From NCBI GenBank assembly GCA_000437375.1, contig FR898229.1, forward strand, positions 128,700 to 148,119: a stretch of 19,420 nt of DNA, written 5' to 3'. A program made the translations under genes and the position numbers. This document shows, in pieces, positions 8,775-15,138 of the stretch (position 1 is the stretch's first letter; each line of letters starts with the position of its first letter). This DNA comes from Eubacterium sp. CAG:841. GTDB lineage: Bacteria; Bacillota; Clostridia; Oscillospirales; CAG-272. The notes below the pieces were generated by a model, which saw only the letters and a list, made by a program, of their open reading frames with translations, had not been told where the DNA came from and searched no databases.

Positions 8775-9433
8775 TTTGTTTCACCTTTCAGAATACAAAT
8801 AATTTTTTCTGTTACGGAATATACGTCGCTTTCAGCCGTGTTCGGAACTCCGCTTGCATCTTTGTCTGCATGTGTGGAATAACAGTAGGAATATCCGCCA
8901 ATGCTCCATACAGAATAAACGGTGCTTTCAAAGCTGTAATAATGTACGGTTACTCCGCTTATATTTATGTCGCCGAGTAGCTTCGCTCCGAAAATACCGC
9001 TTATATCGGCGCTTCCGCGCATTGTTTTAAGCTCGCTTCCGTCAGAATACTGTACCTTGCCGCTTTCAGCTCTGCCGTCGCTTGCAAATACAACATAGCT
9101 TTTGGGCGTTTTTTCTTTCAATATCGGAACGGAATAGCCAAGATACTTTTCCATTTCGTCATAAGAGTCGACGTATGTTATCGGATTTGATATTATCACG
9201 TTTCCCGGAAGATTTCCTCCCTCGCTCGGATCGCGAATCATAGTCGCCGAAGTAAACGCTATACATATGCACGCCGCTATCGCCGCAACTATTTTAACGC
9301 AACCGCGAACCTTACGCATTTTTTCCGCACGGACAAGCTTTTCAAGCTTTTCGGCGGAATCTGTATTTATCGCCTGTGCGATGATATTTTCATCAATACC
9401 TCCAACTGCCTCTGTAAATTTATCGGCTTTCAA
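8771..9433 (-). CDS. Membrane-anchored anti-sigma-like protein
   Basis: A 220-residue protein with a charged cytoplasmic N-terminus (about 1-44), a single transmembrane helix (about 46-65) and an extracytoplasmic domain rich in short beta strands ending in Ser/Tyr-rich VYSVWSIGGYSYCYS, reminiscent of DUF4367-type anti-sigma partners. I chose TTG at 9433: an AAAAGGGGG ribosome site (9441-9449) lies seven bases before it, and it gives the family-like MKADKF opening. The longer frame starting at 9454 would put this ribosome site inside the gene. Its start overlaps the end of the sigma gene by 14 bases. Position and topology support sequestration of the ECF factor at the membrane. Sequence similarity to characterised anti-sigmas is not obvious, so the role is inference. 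Confidence 0.7.
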   Translation of the reverse strand: MKADKFTEAVGGIDENIIAQAINTDSAEKLEKLVRAEKMRKVRGCVKIVAAIAACICIAFTSATMIRDPSEGGNLPGNVIISNPITYVDSYDEMEKYLGYSVPILKEKTPKSYVVFASDGRAESGKVQYSDGSELKTMRGSADISGIFGAKLLGDINISGVTVHYYSFESTVYSVWSIGGYSYCYSTHADKDASGVPNTAESDVYSVTEKIICILKGETK

Positions 9434-9986
9434 CGTTATACCCCCTTTTCTCAAGATATTTTTTGAGTTTTTCCCGCATTCTGAAAAGTTTTAAGGAAAT
9501 ATAGTTTTCGGTTTTTCCGAATCGCTCCGCAAGAGAGCTTATACTCTCGGCAAGAAAATATCTTCTTGTGAAGATCGTTCTCGATTCAACGTCTGCATTT
9601 TTAAGAAACGCACTTATCTCATCCGAAAGGGATGATATATCCTCATCATATGTTCCTATGTTACACGCACCGTTTTCATCTTCAAGTTCGGAAAAAAGCA
9701 CCTCGCCTCCGCCGCTTCGTTTTCCGCGCGACTCATAGCGATATTTATCTATCGCCGCATTGCGCGCTATTTTGCAAATGAAAGCTCCCAAATGCTTCGG
9801 TCTGTAAGGGGGAATTACATTCCACACCTTTACATAAGCGTCGCTTACACATTCTTCGGCATCTTCATTGCAGCGAAGAATTCCGCTCGTAACCGACATA
9901 AGCAGCTTTCTGTATTTACCGTCAAGCTCGGAAAGCCCCTGCTCGCTTCGGTCATATATAAGGTCAATTATCTGAGCGTCTTCCAT
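9420..9986 (-). CDS. ECF-type RNA polymerase sigma factor
   Basis: A 188-residue sigma-70 family protein. Region 2 spans about residues 10-83, including an acidic NEDAEECVSDAYVKVW core-binding/-10 recognition helix and the ARNAAIDKYR end. Region 4 spans about 134-180 with a helix-turn-helix (ESISSLAERFGKTENYISLKLFR). There is no region 1.1 or 3, as expected for group 4 (ECF) factors. I chose ATG at 9986 because GGAAGGCGG lies just upstream and it begins the conserved part; an in-frame start at 10049 would add 21 residues without family similarity. It leads a three-gene operon with the anti-sigma-like protein and the lipoprotein. ECF factors of this layout usually respond to envelope stress and autoregulate. 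The inducing signal cannot be read from the sequence. Confidence 0.9.
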   Translation of the reverse strand: MEDAQIIDLIYDRSEQGLSELDGKYRKLLMSVTSGILRCNEDAEECVSDAYVKVWNVIPPYRPKHLGAFICKIARNAAIDKYRYESRGKRSGGGEVLFSELEDENGACNIGTYDEDISSLSDEISAFLKNADVESRTIFTRRYFLAESISSLAERFGKTENYISLKLFRMREKLKKYLEKRGYNVESR

Positions 9987-10024
9987 TTTTCCGCCTTCCT
10001 TTCGCTTTGTCTTTTCGGGACACT

Positions 10025-10050
10025 CGTATATAATAACGATGCCTGTCACC
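10025..10050 (-). promoter_or_regulatory. Possible ECF-type autoregulatory promoter
   Basis: On the minus strand upstream of the sigma gene, GGTGACA (10050-10044) and TATACG (10030-10025) are separated by 13 bases. No properly spaced sigma-A promoter is visible in this interval. It is only a candidate, based on the usual autoregulation of ECF operons. Confidence 0.25.
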
Positions 10051-10091
10051 TGAATATTTCAATAAAAATTAAAAATTTTTATAAAACGCTG

Positions 10092-10122
10092 AAAAAGCGG
10101 CTCCGTATGGAGTCGCTTTTTT
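10092..10122 (-). terminator. Terminator of the amino acid ABC importer operon
   Basis: A stem pairs 10092-10104 with 10109-10122 around a four-base loop, with one G/T position on the plus strand (C/A mismatch on the minus). It lies just past the ATPase stop at 10124-10126, and T runs flank both sides. Confidence 0.75.
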
Positions 10123-10123
10123 C

Positions 10124-10948
10124 TTATAATACTTTTGAAAGAAATTCCCTTGTCCTTTCCTGTTTCGGCGCACCGAATATTTCTTCCGGCGTTCCCTCTT
10201 CAAGAATATTTCCCATATCCATAAACAGCACTCTTGTCGCAACCTCGCGGGCAAAGCCCATCTCGTGCGTGACAATAACCATCGTCATTCCGGTTTCGGC
10301 AACCTGTTTTATAAGGTCAAGCACTTCGCCTACCATTTCAGGATCAAGAGCCGATGTAGGTTCATCAAAAAGCATGACCTTCGGATTCATGGCAAGCGCG
10401 CGGACTATGGCAATTCTCTGCTTCTGCCCTCCCGAAAGCGTGGAAGGATATACGTCAGCCTTGTCCGCAAGACCTATTCGGTCAAGAAGCGCCAGCGCTT
10501 TTTCTTTAGCTTCGGCTTTTATCTGCGTTTTTGTTTTATCTGTGGACGGAACGTTTTTTTTGTTTTTCCTGAAAATATTACCGAGCTTTGTGAAAAACGC
10601 CTTGCGCTTTATTTTTTTAAGATCGGAAATACCTATCGTCACCGGTGCAAGCATAATATTCTGAAGCACGGTCTTGTTTGCAAAAAGGTTAAACTGCTGA
10701 AACACCATTCCCATATGACGGCGATGAATATTTATATCAACGCTCATATCGGCAATATCGACGCCGTCAAAGATTATTGAACCGGACGTCGCGTCTTCCA
10801 TACAGTTCAGGCAGCGCAGAAACGTGCTTTTTCCGCTTCCGGAAGGTCCTATAACAACGACCTTTTCGCCGTCTTTTATATCGGTGGTAATTCCGTTCAG
10901 CACGTCAAGATTTCCAAAACTCTTTTTAAGGTCAATTACGTTTATCAC
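10124..10948 (-). CDS. Polar amino acid ABC transporter ATP-binding protein (GlnQ/HisP-like) with basic insertion
   Basis: A 274-residue ATPase with Walker A GPSGSGKS (34-41), Q-loop MVFQQFNLF (81-89), signature LSGGQ (171-175), Walker B VMLFDEP (191-197), D-loop SALD (199-202) and switch His228. These are the motifs of polar amino acid importers. GTG at 10948 is the start: an AGGAGG site lies ten bases upstream, and the MINVIDLKKSFG opening fits the family. It overlaps the permease gene by 17 bases. The usual length is about 240 residues; the excess is a Lys-rich stretch at about 106-143 between the conserved APV (101-103) and the helix leading to GLADKADVYP (159-168). This lies in the alpha-helical subdomain that contacts the permease. 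It energises uptake with the adjacent permease and binding protein. Confidence 0.94.
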   Translation of the reverse strand: MINVIDLKKSFGNLDVLNGITTDIKDGEKVVVIGPSGSGKSTFLRCLNCMEDATSGSIIFDGVDIADMSVDINIHRRHMGMVFQQFNLFANKTVLQNIMLAPVTIGISDLKKIKRKAFFTKLGNIFRKNKKNVPSTDKTKTQIKAEAKEKALALLDRIGLADKADVYPSTLSGGQKQRIAIVRALAMNPKVMLFDEPTSALDPEMVGEVLDLIKQVAETGMTMVIVTHEMGFAREVATRVLFMDMGNILEEGTPEEIFGAPKQERTREFLSKVL

Positions 10949-11642
10949 TTCTGCGCAACCTCCTTTCCATAGCCTTTATTCCGAGAGAAATTATCGCAAC
11001 AATCACGATATACATCAGTGCCATTACAAGATACGGCACCATATATTCATACGAGCCTGTACCAATCTCGTTGAATGTTTTGTAAAGGTCAACCGCCGCA
11101 ACAAAGCTTACAACAGATGTATCCTTTACAAGTGCAATAAGCTCGTTTCCGAGCGTCGGCAATATATTTTTCGTTGCCTGCGGAATAACTATCTTCAGCA
11201 TCGTTACCCAATAGCTCAGCCCGAGAGCCCGTCCCGCTTCCATCTGTCCCGCATCGACGGAAAGAATTCCGCCTCTCATTATTTCGGAAACATATGCGCC
11301 GGAATTCAGTCCGAAAACGAGGATACAGGTATTGAGCGAGCCGAGATCTATGCCCATAAGCGGACAAAGAATATAATACGCAATAAGAAGCTGAGCGACT
11401 ATCGGCGTCCCGCGGAAAAATCCGACATAGACCGCACATATTTTATCAAGCACGCGCGGAAATTTCCTGTACTTCGGCATAACCCTGACAGCCGCAATAA
11501 GCGTGCCTATAACTATACCGATAACAAGACCTAACAGCGCTATTATAAGAGTGTTTTTAAGTCCGACGCCAAGAACGCGTTTCCATGCGCCGCCCGGTCC
11601 GAACTTGCTCCAGAATTTTAACCATTTACTCGCGAAATCCAT
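10932..11642 (-). CDS. Polar amino acid ABC transporter permease (HisM/GlnP-like)
   Basis: A 236-residue membrane protein with hydrophobic segments at about 31-51, 69-93, 102-122, 170-190 and 202-224. The cytoplasmic EAA loop that docks on the ATPase begins at about 135 (EAGRALGLS, followed by IPQA). The FFRGTP motif near 75-80 is characteristic of His/Glu/Gln permeases. I chose the ATG at 11642, with AAAGGA six bases upstream, over an in-frame codon at 11675, which would add an Arg-rich extension overlapping the intercistronic hairpin. As the operon has a single permease, it presumably forms a homodimer. Substrate is a polar amino acid by family; which one is not determined. Confidence 0.92.
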   Translation of the reverse strand: MDFASKWLKFWSKFGPGGAWKRVLGVGLKNTLIIALLGLVIGIVIGTLIAAVRVMPKYRKFPRVLDKICAVYVGFFRGTPIVAQLLIAYYILCPLMGIDLGSLNTCILVFGLNSGAYVSEIMRGGILSVDAGQMEAGRALGLSYWVTMLKIVIPQATKNILPTLGNELIALVKDTSVVSFVAAVDLYKTFNEIGTGSYEYMVPYLVMALMYIVIVAIISLGIKAMERRLRRSDKRN

Positions 11643-11662
11643 CTTTGTCCTTTCACAGCGAC

Positions 11663-11700
11663 GACCTCGTCGCAATAATTACGGCGAGGTCTTTGTTTTA
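11663..11700. terminator. Intercistronic hairpin between binding protein and permease genes
   Basis: A 10-bp stem (11663-11672 with 11682-11691, one G/T pair on the plus strand, C/A mismatch on the minus) with a nine-base AT-rich loop. On the minus strand, the direction of the operon, no T run follows it, so it is more likely an mRNA-stabilising or partial attenuation element. Such elements often keep binding-protein transcripts more abundant than permease transcripts. On the plus strand TTTGTTTT follows. Confidence 0.5.
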
Positions 11701-11715
11701 ACCGCTTTATTTTAC

Positions 11716-12576
11716 TTAACCGTTGACAGCCTTTGCAATTGACTTTGCAGGAGCATTGTCAACGATAACATAGTCGACCTGACCGTTTATCATTGCCGTA
11801 ACAGCAAGACCTGCATAATCATAAGCCATCTTTGTGACGGGCAGACCGGGGAATCCGTAACCGTCCGGATCATCCGCATCACCTGTTATATATATACCGC
11901 CGGTTGTGCCTTCCTGGCAACCGATCTTTGTTGCTGTTGTCTTTTTGTTAAGAATTGCAACAACATCTTCTGCCGTTTTGCAGTTGTCAAACTCCGTATT
12001 GCCTGCGGGAACCATAAGAACCTGGCTTGCGTTGTAATATGTATCGGAGAAGGTTACCTGTTCCTTACGGGAGGGAGTAACTGTGAGTCCCGCCATTGCG
12101 ATATCGCATATACCCTGCTGAACGGAAGTTACAACAGCCTCGAACTTCATATCCTTTATAACAAGCTCTTTGCCGAGGTACTTTGCAAGTCCTGCTGCGA
12201 TTTCAAGGTCGATACCGTAATATTCGCCGTTGCCGTCAACCATTTCAAAGGGCTCGAAGCCTATGCTTGTTGCAACAACGAGCTGATCCTTTGAGGAGTC
12301 CTCAGTCGCACTCTTTACTTTTGTGGGTGTGCCGTCTGAGAAGTATTTATCGCAGATGGCGTCGAACGTGCCGTCAGCTTTGATTTTTGCGAGGTATTCG
12401 TTTGTCTTTGCGAGAAGCTCGCTGTCACTTGAGTTTACGCCAAAAGCATATTCTTCTTCGGAAAGGGCTATATCAATTACCTTTACCTTTGCGCTCTCTG
12501 TTTTTCCGCATGATACAAATGCAAGTGCGCAAAGCAACATTGCGACGGAAAGTACAATAGAAATAATCTTTTTCAT
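11716..12576 (-). CDS. Amino acid ABC transporter substrate-binding lipoprotein, apparently circularly permuted SBP_bac_3
   Basis: A 286-residue binding protein. A signal peptide with lipobox FVSC (Cys23) leads into KVKVIDIAL (30-38) and SEEEYAFGV (39-47), then two helices ending in GTFDAICDKYFSDG (69-82). In the SBP_bac_3 family these elements form the C-terminus: the last strand of lobe 2, the second hinge and the two closing helices. A Ser/Asp/Lys linker (about 84-98) follows, and then the normal family N-terminus: LVVATSIGFEPFE (99-111), YGIDLEIA (120-127), the carboxylate-binding Arg170 in VTPSRK, FSDTYY (176-181), QEGTTG (221-226) and VDYVIVDN (267-274) with Asp273. The protein stops at 286 exactly where the displaced segment would normally start. 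AAGGAG lies ten bases before the ATG. It feeds the permease and ATPase downstream. The family is certain; the permutation is read by eye against GlnH/HisJ-type proteins. Confidence 0.93.
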   Translation of the reverse strand: MKKIISIVLSVAMLLCALAFVSCGKTESAKVKVIDIALSEEEYAFGVNSSDSELLAKTNEYLAKIKADGTFDAICDKYFSDGTPTKVKSATEDSSKDQLVVATSIGFEPFEMVDGNGEYYGIDLEIAAGLAKYLGKELVIKDMKFEAVVTSVQQGICDIAMAGLTVTPSRKEQVTFSDTYYNASQVLMVPAGNTEFDNCKTAEDVVAILNKKTTATKIGCQEGTTGGIYITGDADDPDGYGFPGLPVTKMAYDYAGLAVTAMINGQVDYVIVDNAPAKSIAKAVNG

Positions 12577-12636
12577 TTTTTATGTTCTCCTTGATAAATT
12601 GCTACGGTTGTGTGCCGTGTTTTTTTGTATGAACAC

Positions 12637-12665
12637 ATAATATACCGCTTTTATGCATTTGTCAA
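12637..12665 (-). promoter_or_regulatory. Consensus sigma-A promoter of the amino acid importer operon
   Basis: On the minus strand, -35 TTGACA (12665-12660), a 17-base spacer and -10 TATTAT (12642-12637) lie about 60 bases before the binding-protein ATG. The near-perfect match predicts strong transcription. No clear operator repeat is seen in the leader. Confidence 0.88.
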
Positions 12666-12741
12666 GGGGTTTTGTGAAAAAATATTCGTATTTTTTGAAT
12701 ATTTTTTATTTTTTGCGCTCAAATATTCATTTTTCGGGGTT

Positions 12742-14121
12742 TTATGCAATAATGTCGGCTATTTTATACACTGTCCCCGCGCCAAGAACAAGAATAATTC
12801 CTCCGTCCTCCGCCATTCCGCGCGCCATAGCGGCTGCGCTGTCGTATGAAGGCGCATACCAAGCACCCGGAATTTTATCGGCAAGCTGCTCCGAGCTTAC
12901 GCCGCTTTCGTTTTTTTCGCGCGCCGCATAAATATCCACAAGTATCGCCGTATCGGCTTTTGAAAGCACCTCTGCAAACTCGTCAAAGTGATCCTTTGTG
13001 CGCGAATATGTATGAGGTTCAAAAACCGCAACAACTTTTTTGCCCTTTGCCATGTCGCGTGCAGTCGATATCGCAGCTTCAAGCTCCGTAGGATGATGAG
13101 CATAATCTATATATACGGAAGCACCCTCGCATTTTCCTTTATATTCAAAGCGGCGAAGTGTTCCCTCAAAATCAGATATTGCAGAGCATATCTTTTCGTG
13201 CGGAATATCGCAAAGATCACAAACCGCAAAGGCTGCAAGTGCATTATATATATTATGGTAGCCCGGAATATGAAGCTTCACCTTGCCGCACGAGCCTGAA
13301 CTTGTATATACATCAAAAGAATAATATCCTCTGTCGTCCGATATATTCTTCGCGATATAATCGCATTTTTCATTTTTTATACCGAAAGTAACGGGATACG
13401 GCAGATCGGAAGCGATAGCATATGCATTTGCGTCATCTCCGCAGGCAACTGCCGCAGGTGTCTTTGCATCCGAGGAAAAAGGAATATGAGCAAATTTATC
13501 AAACGACTCTTTTATCTGCTCAATTCCGGAAAAATAGTCCGTATGGTCTACATCTATATTAAGTATAACGGCAATTGTAGGAAACATATCAAGGAAAGAA
13601 TCCTTATATTCGCACGCTTCAAATATAAAATCCTCTCCTTTTCCAAAACGGTACGCACCGCCCATTTCCTTTGTTTCGGCGCCGCTCATAACGGTAGGAT
13701 CAAGTCCGCAGGAGATAAAAACGTGCGATATCATAGAAGTGACGGTTGACTTTCCGTGCATACCGGAAACACCTATCCGTCTTTCATATGAACGCATAAT
13801 ATACCCGAGAAGATCGGCACGATATATTGTCGGAATTCCGTTTTCTTTTGCTGCAACCATTTCCGGATTGTCATCCGCTATGGCGCCGCTGTAAACAATC
13901 GCATCTGCTCCGGAAATATTCTCGGCTCTATGCTCGCTGTAAACGGCGATCCCTTCGCTTTTCAGCTTTTCGGTTATAGGCGAGCTTGCCCTGTCCGAGC
14001 CCGAAACATCATAGCCGTGCCTTTTGCAAGCAAGCGCCAGAGACGACATGCTTATTCCGCCCACACCTATAAAATACAGCTTCTGTGCGGCTTTCATTAT
14101 CCTTGAAATATCGTTTGACAT
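12742..14121 (-). CDS. murC: UDP-N-acetylmuramate--L-alanine ligase
   Basis: A 459-residue cytoplasmic Mur ligase that adds L-Ala to UDP-MurNAc in peptidoglycan precursor synthesis. The N-terminal Rossmann-type domain carries GVGGISM (19-25). The ATPase domain has the P-loop GVSGMHGKST (117-126) with Ser replacing the common Thr, EACEYKDSF (168-176) and NIDVDHTDYF (188-197). The C-terminal domain has DYAHHPTE and FEPHTYSRTKDHF, both typical of MurC. EACEY is characteristic of the clostridial MurC subgroup. I chose the ATG at 14121, with AAAGGCG just upstream, rather than the frame's first ATG at 14142. It is monocistronic, divergent from spoVG, and no other mur genes are in the window. No convincing terminator follows it; only AT-rich sequence runs to the importer promoter. 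Confidence 0.93.
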   Translation of the reverse strand: MSNDISRIMKAAQKLYFIGVGGISMSSLALACKRHGYDVSGSDRASSPITEKLKSEGIAVYSEHRAENISGADAIVYSGAIADDNPEMVAAKENGIPTIYRADLLGYIMRSYERRIGVSGMHGKSTVTSMISHVFISCGLDPTVMSGAETKEMGGAYRFGKGEDFIFEACEYKDSFLDMFPTIAVILNIDVDHTDYFSGIEQIKESFDKFAHIPFSSDAKTPAAVACGDDANAYAIASDLPYPVTFGIKNEKCDYIAKNISDDRGYYSFDVYTSSGSCGKVKLHIPGYHNIYNALAAFAVCDLCDIPHEKICSAISDFEGTLRRFEYKGKCEGASVYIDYAHHPTELEAAISTARDMAKGKKVVAVFEPHTYSRTKDHFDEFAEVLSKADTAILVDIYAAREKNESGVSSEQLADKIPGAWYAPSYDSAAAMARGMAEDGGIILVLGAGTVYKIADIIA

Positions 14122-14167
14122 ATCTCGCCTTTCATTTTGCAATATTAAAAATTTTCTTACTATTTAT

Positions 14168-14198
14168 TTGAATAATATTCATAATTGAGTTTTATAAT
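14168..14198 (+). promoter_or_regulatory. Probable promoter of spoVG
   Basis: TATAAT at 14193-14198 is preceded by TTGAAT at 14168-14173 with a long 19-base spacer. The -35 overlaps an inverted repeat TGAAT/ATTCA (about 14169-14181). In Bacillus, spoVG uses sigma-H; I see no sigma-H consensus here. The murC promoter must lie in the same 123-base gap but is not clear. Confidence 0.45.
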
Positions 14199-14244
14199 AA
14201 ACGCATAAAGATGAAAAATCTTAATAAATAACGGGGTGTTAAAT

Positions 14245-14541
14245 ATGATCATCACAGATGTAAAAATCAGAAAAACGTTCGACGAAGGTCCGATGAAGGC
14301 TGTTGCTTCCGTTACCTTCGATAACGAACTTGCTCTCCATGACGTTAAAGTCATCTACGCACGGGATAAATATTTCGTAGTAATGCCGTCAAGAAAAAAT
14401 CCCGACGGAACATACAGAGATATAGTACATCCCATCAATTCCGAAGCTCGTGAAAGACTTGAAAAAACGGTTATAGCCGCTTACTTCAACCATCTCAAAG
14501 AGCTTGAAAACAGCGGCAGCGATACAACCGCTGCGGAATAA
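14245..14541 (+). CDS. spoVG: SpoVG family nucleic-acid-binding regulator
   Basis: A 98-residue protein with the SpoVG pattern throughout: TDVKIRK at the N-terminus, MKAVASVTFDNELALHDVKVI (about 18-38, a short beta-sheet) and VMPSRKNPDGTYRDIVHPIN (about 48-67), the most conserved part of the family. It then has the C-terminal helix used for dimer assembly and a short Ser/Thr/Glu tail. SpoVG proteins bind DNA or RNA and influence cell division, sporulation and envelope functions in Gram-positives. The ATG at 14245 is used with GGGGTG (14233-14238) as ribosome site; an in-frame GTG at 14236 overlaps that site and is rejected. Presence is compatible with, but does not prove, spore formation, since non-sporulating Firmicutes also carry it. 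Confidence 0.95.
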   Translation: MIITDVKIRKTFDEGPMKAVASVTFDNELALHDVKVIYARDKYFVVMPSRKNPDGTYRDIVHPINSEARERLEKTVIAAYFNHLKELENSGSDTTAAE

Positions 14542-14543
14542 TC

Positions 14544-14579
14544 AAAAAAAACGACCTCGCCTTTGGCGGGGTCTTTTTT
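14544..14579. terminator. Bidirectional terminator between spoVG and dCMP deaminase
   Basis: A 9-bp stem (14553-14561 with 14565-14573, loop TTT, one T/G wobble) with an eight-A tract upstream and six T downstream. This gives T runs on both strands and serves both convergent genes. Confidence 0.9.
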
Positions 14580-14580
14580 A

Positions 14581-15069
14581 TCAGTATCCGAATTTTCCGG
14601 AAAGACTGTCGTCATTCTCGACCCAATCGCTCACGTTATATACTGTATATGTATCCGCCGTTTCACGGACGACGACCTTTTCTATTCCGGCATTTATCAC
14701 CTGACGCTTACACATCATACACGAGCAGGTGTTCGGGACGAGAACTCCGGTTTTTCCGTCTACGCAACTCATATAAAGCGTAGCGCCGAGCATCTGCTCG
14801 CGGGAAGCGGCTATTATTGCGTTTGCCTCCGCATGAACGGAGCGGCAAAGCTCGTATCTTTCACCGCGCGGAATATTAAGCTCATCGCGCATACAATAAT
14901 TTATATCGCTGCAGTTTTTGCGACCTCTCGGTGTACCGTTATAACCCGTTGATATTATTATATCGTTTTTTACGATAATTGCCCCGAAATGCTTGCGCAG
15001 GCAAGTGCTTCTTTCCGCCACTGTCTGAGCGATATCAAGATAGTAGTTTTCCTTGCTTGTCCTTTCCAT
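14581..15069 (-). CDS. Deoxycytidylate deaminase (dCMP deaminase, ComEB-like)
   Basis: A 162-residue zinc-dependent cytidine/deoxycytidylate deaminase. It has the HAEANAI motif (79-85; His79 zinc ligand, Glu81 proton shuttle) and the second zinc motif SCMMC with Cys117 and Cys120, where the usual Pro of PCxxC is Ser. The N-terminal YLDIAQTVAERSTC and the TGYNGTPRG loop (about 41-49) are specific to dCMP deaminases, which convert dCMP to dUMP to supply thymidylate synthesis. ATG at 15069 is chosen, with GGAGAGG upstream; the longer frame to 15105 would start inside the preceding terminator. Its tail after the zinc site (VRETADTYTVYNVSDW) is slightly longer than the shortest homologues. No thymidylate gene is adjacent. 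Confidence 0.9.
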   Translation of the reverse strand: MERTSKENYYLDIAQTVAERSTCLRKHFGAIIVKNDIIISTGYNGTPRGRKNCSDINYCMRDELNIPRGERYELCRSVHAEANAIIAASREQMLGATLYMSCVDGKTGVLVPNTCSCMMCKRQVINAGIEKVVVRETADTYTVYNVSDWVENDDSLSGKFGY

Positions 15070-15103
15070 TGCTTTTCCTCTCCGTAAATATATTTTTAAT
15101 CCC

Positions 15104-15138
15104 AAAACGGACGGAAATATTTCCCGTCCGTTTTTATT
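15104..15138 (-). terminator. Terminator of the CxxC-repeat protein gene
   Basis: An 11-bp GC-rich stem (15104-15114 with 15124-15134, nine-base loop) with A/T runs on both sides, placed just after the stop codon of the minus-strand gene at 15139. Confidence 0.85.

Noticed and set aside
9792..10664. A 290-codon plus-strand frame spanning the sigma gene start and the ATPase gene
   Set aside because: It crosses two well-supported minus-strand genes and a terminator, and its protein has no coherent features.
10265..11534. Long plus-strand frames opposite the ATPase and permease genes (10265-10780, 10824-11534)
   Set aside because: They are antisense to genes with complete ABC motifs. Their translations are Arg/His/Tyr-rich without recognisable domains.
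11640..11720. The binding protein as a C-terminally truncated pseudogene caused by frameshift
   Set aside because: The sequence after the TAA at 11716-11718 codes in no frame for the missing hinge and helices. Those elements are present intact at the N-terminus, so loss by mutation is not the explanation.
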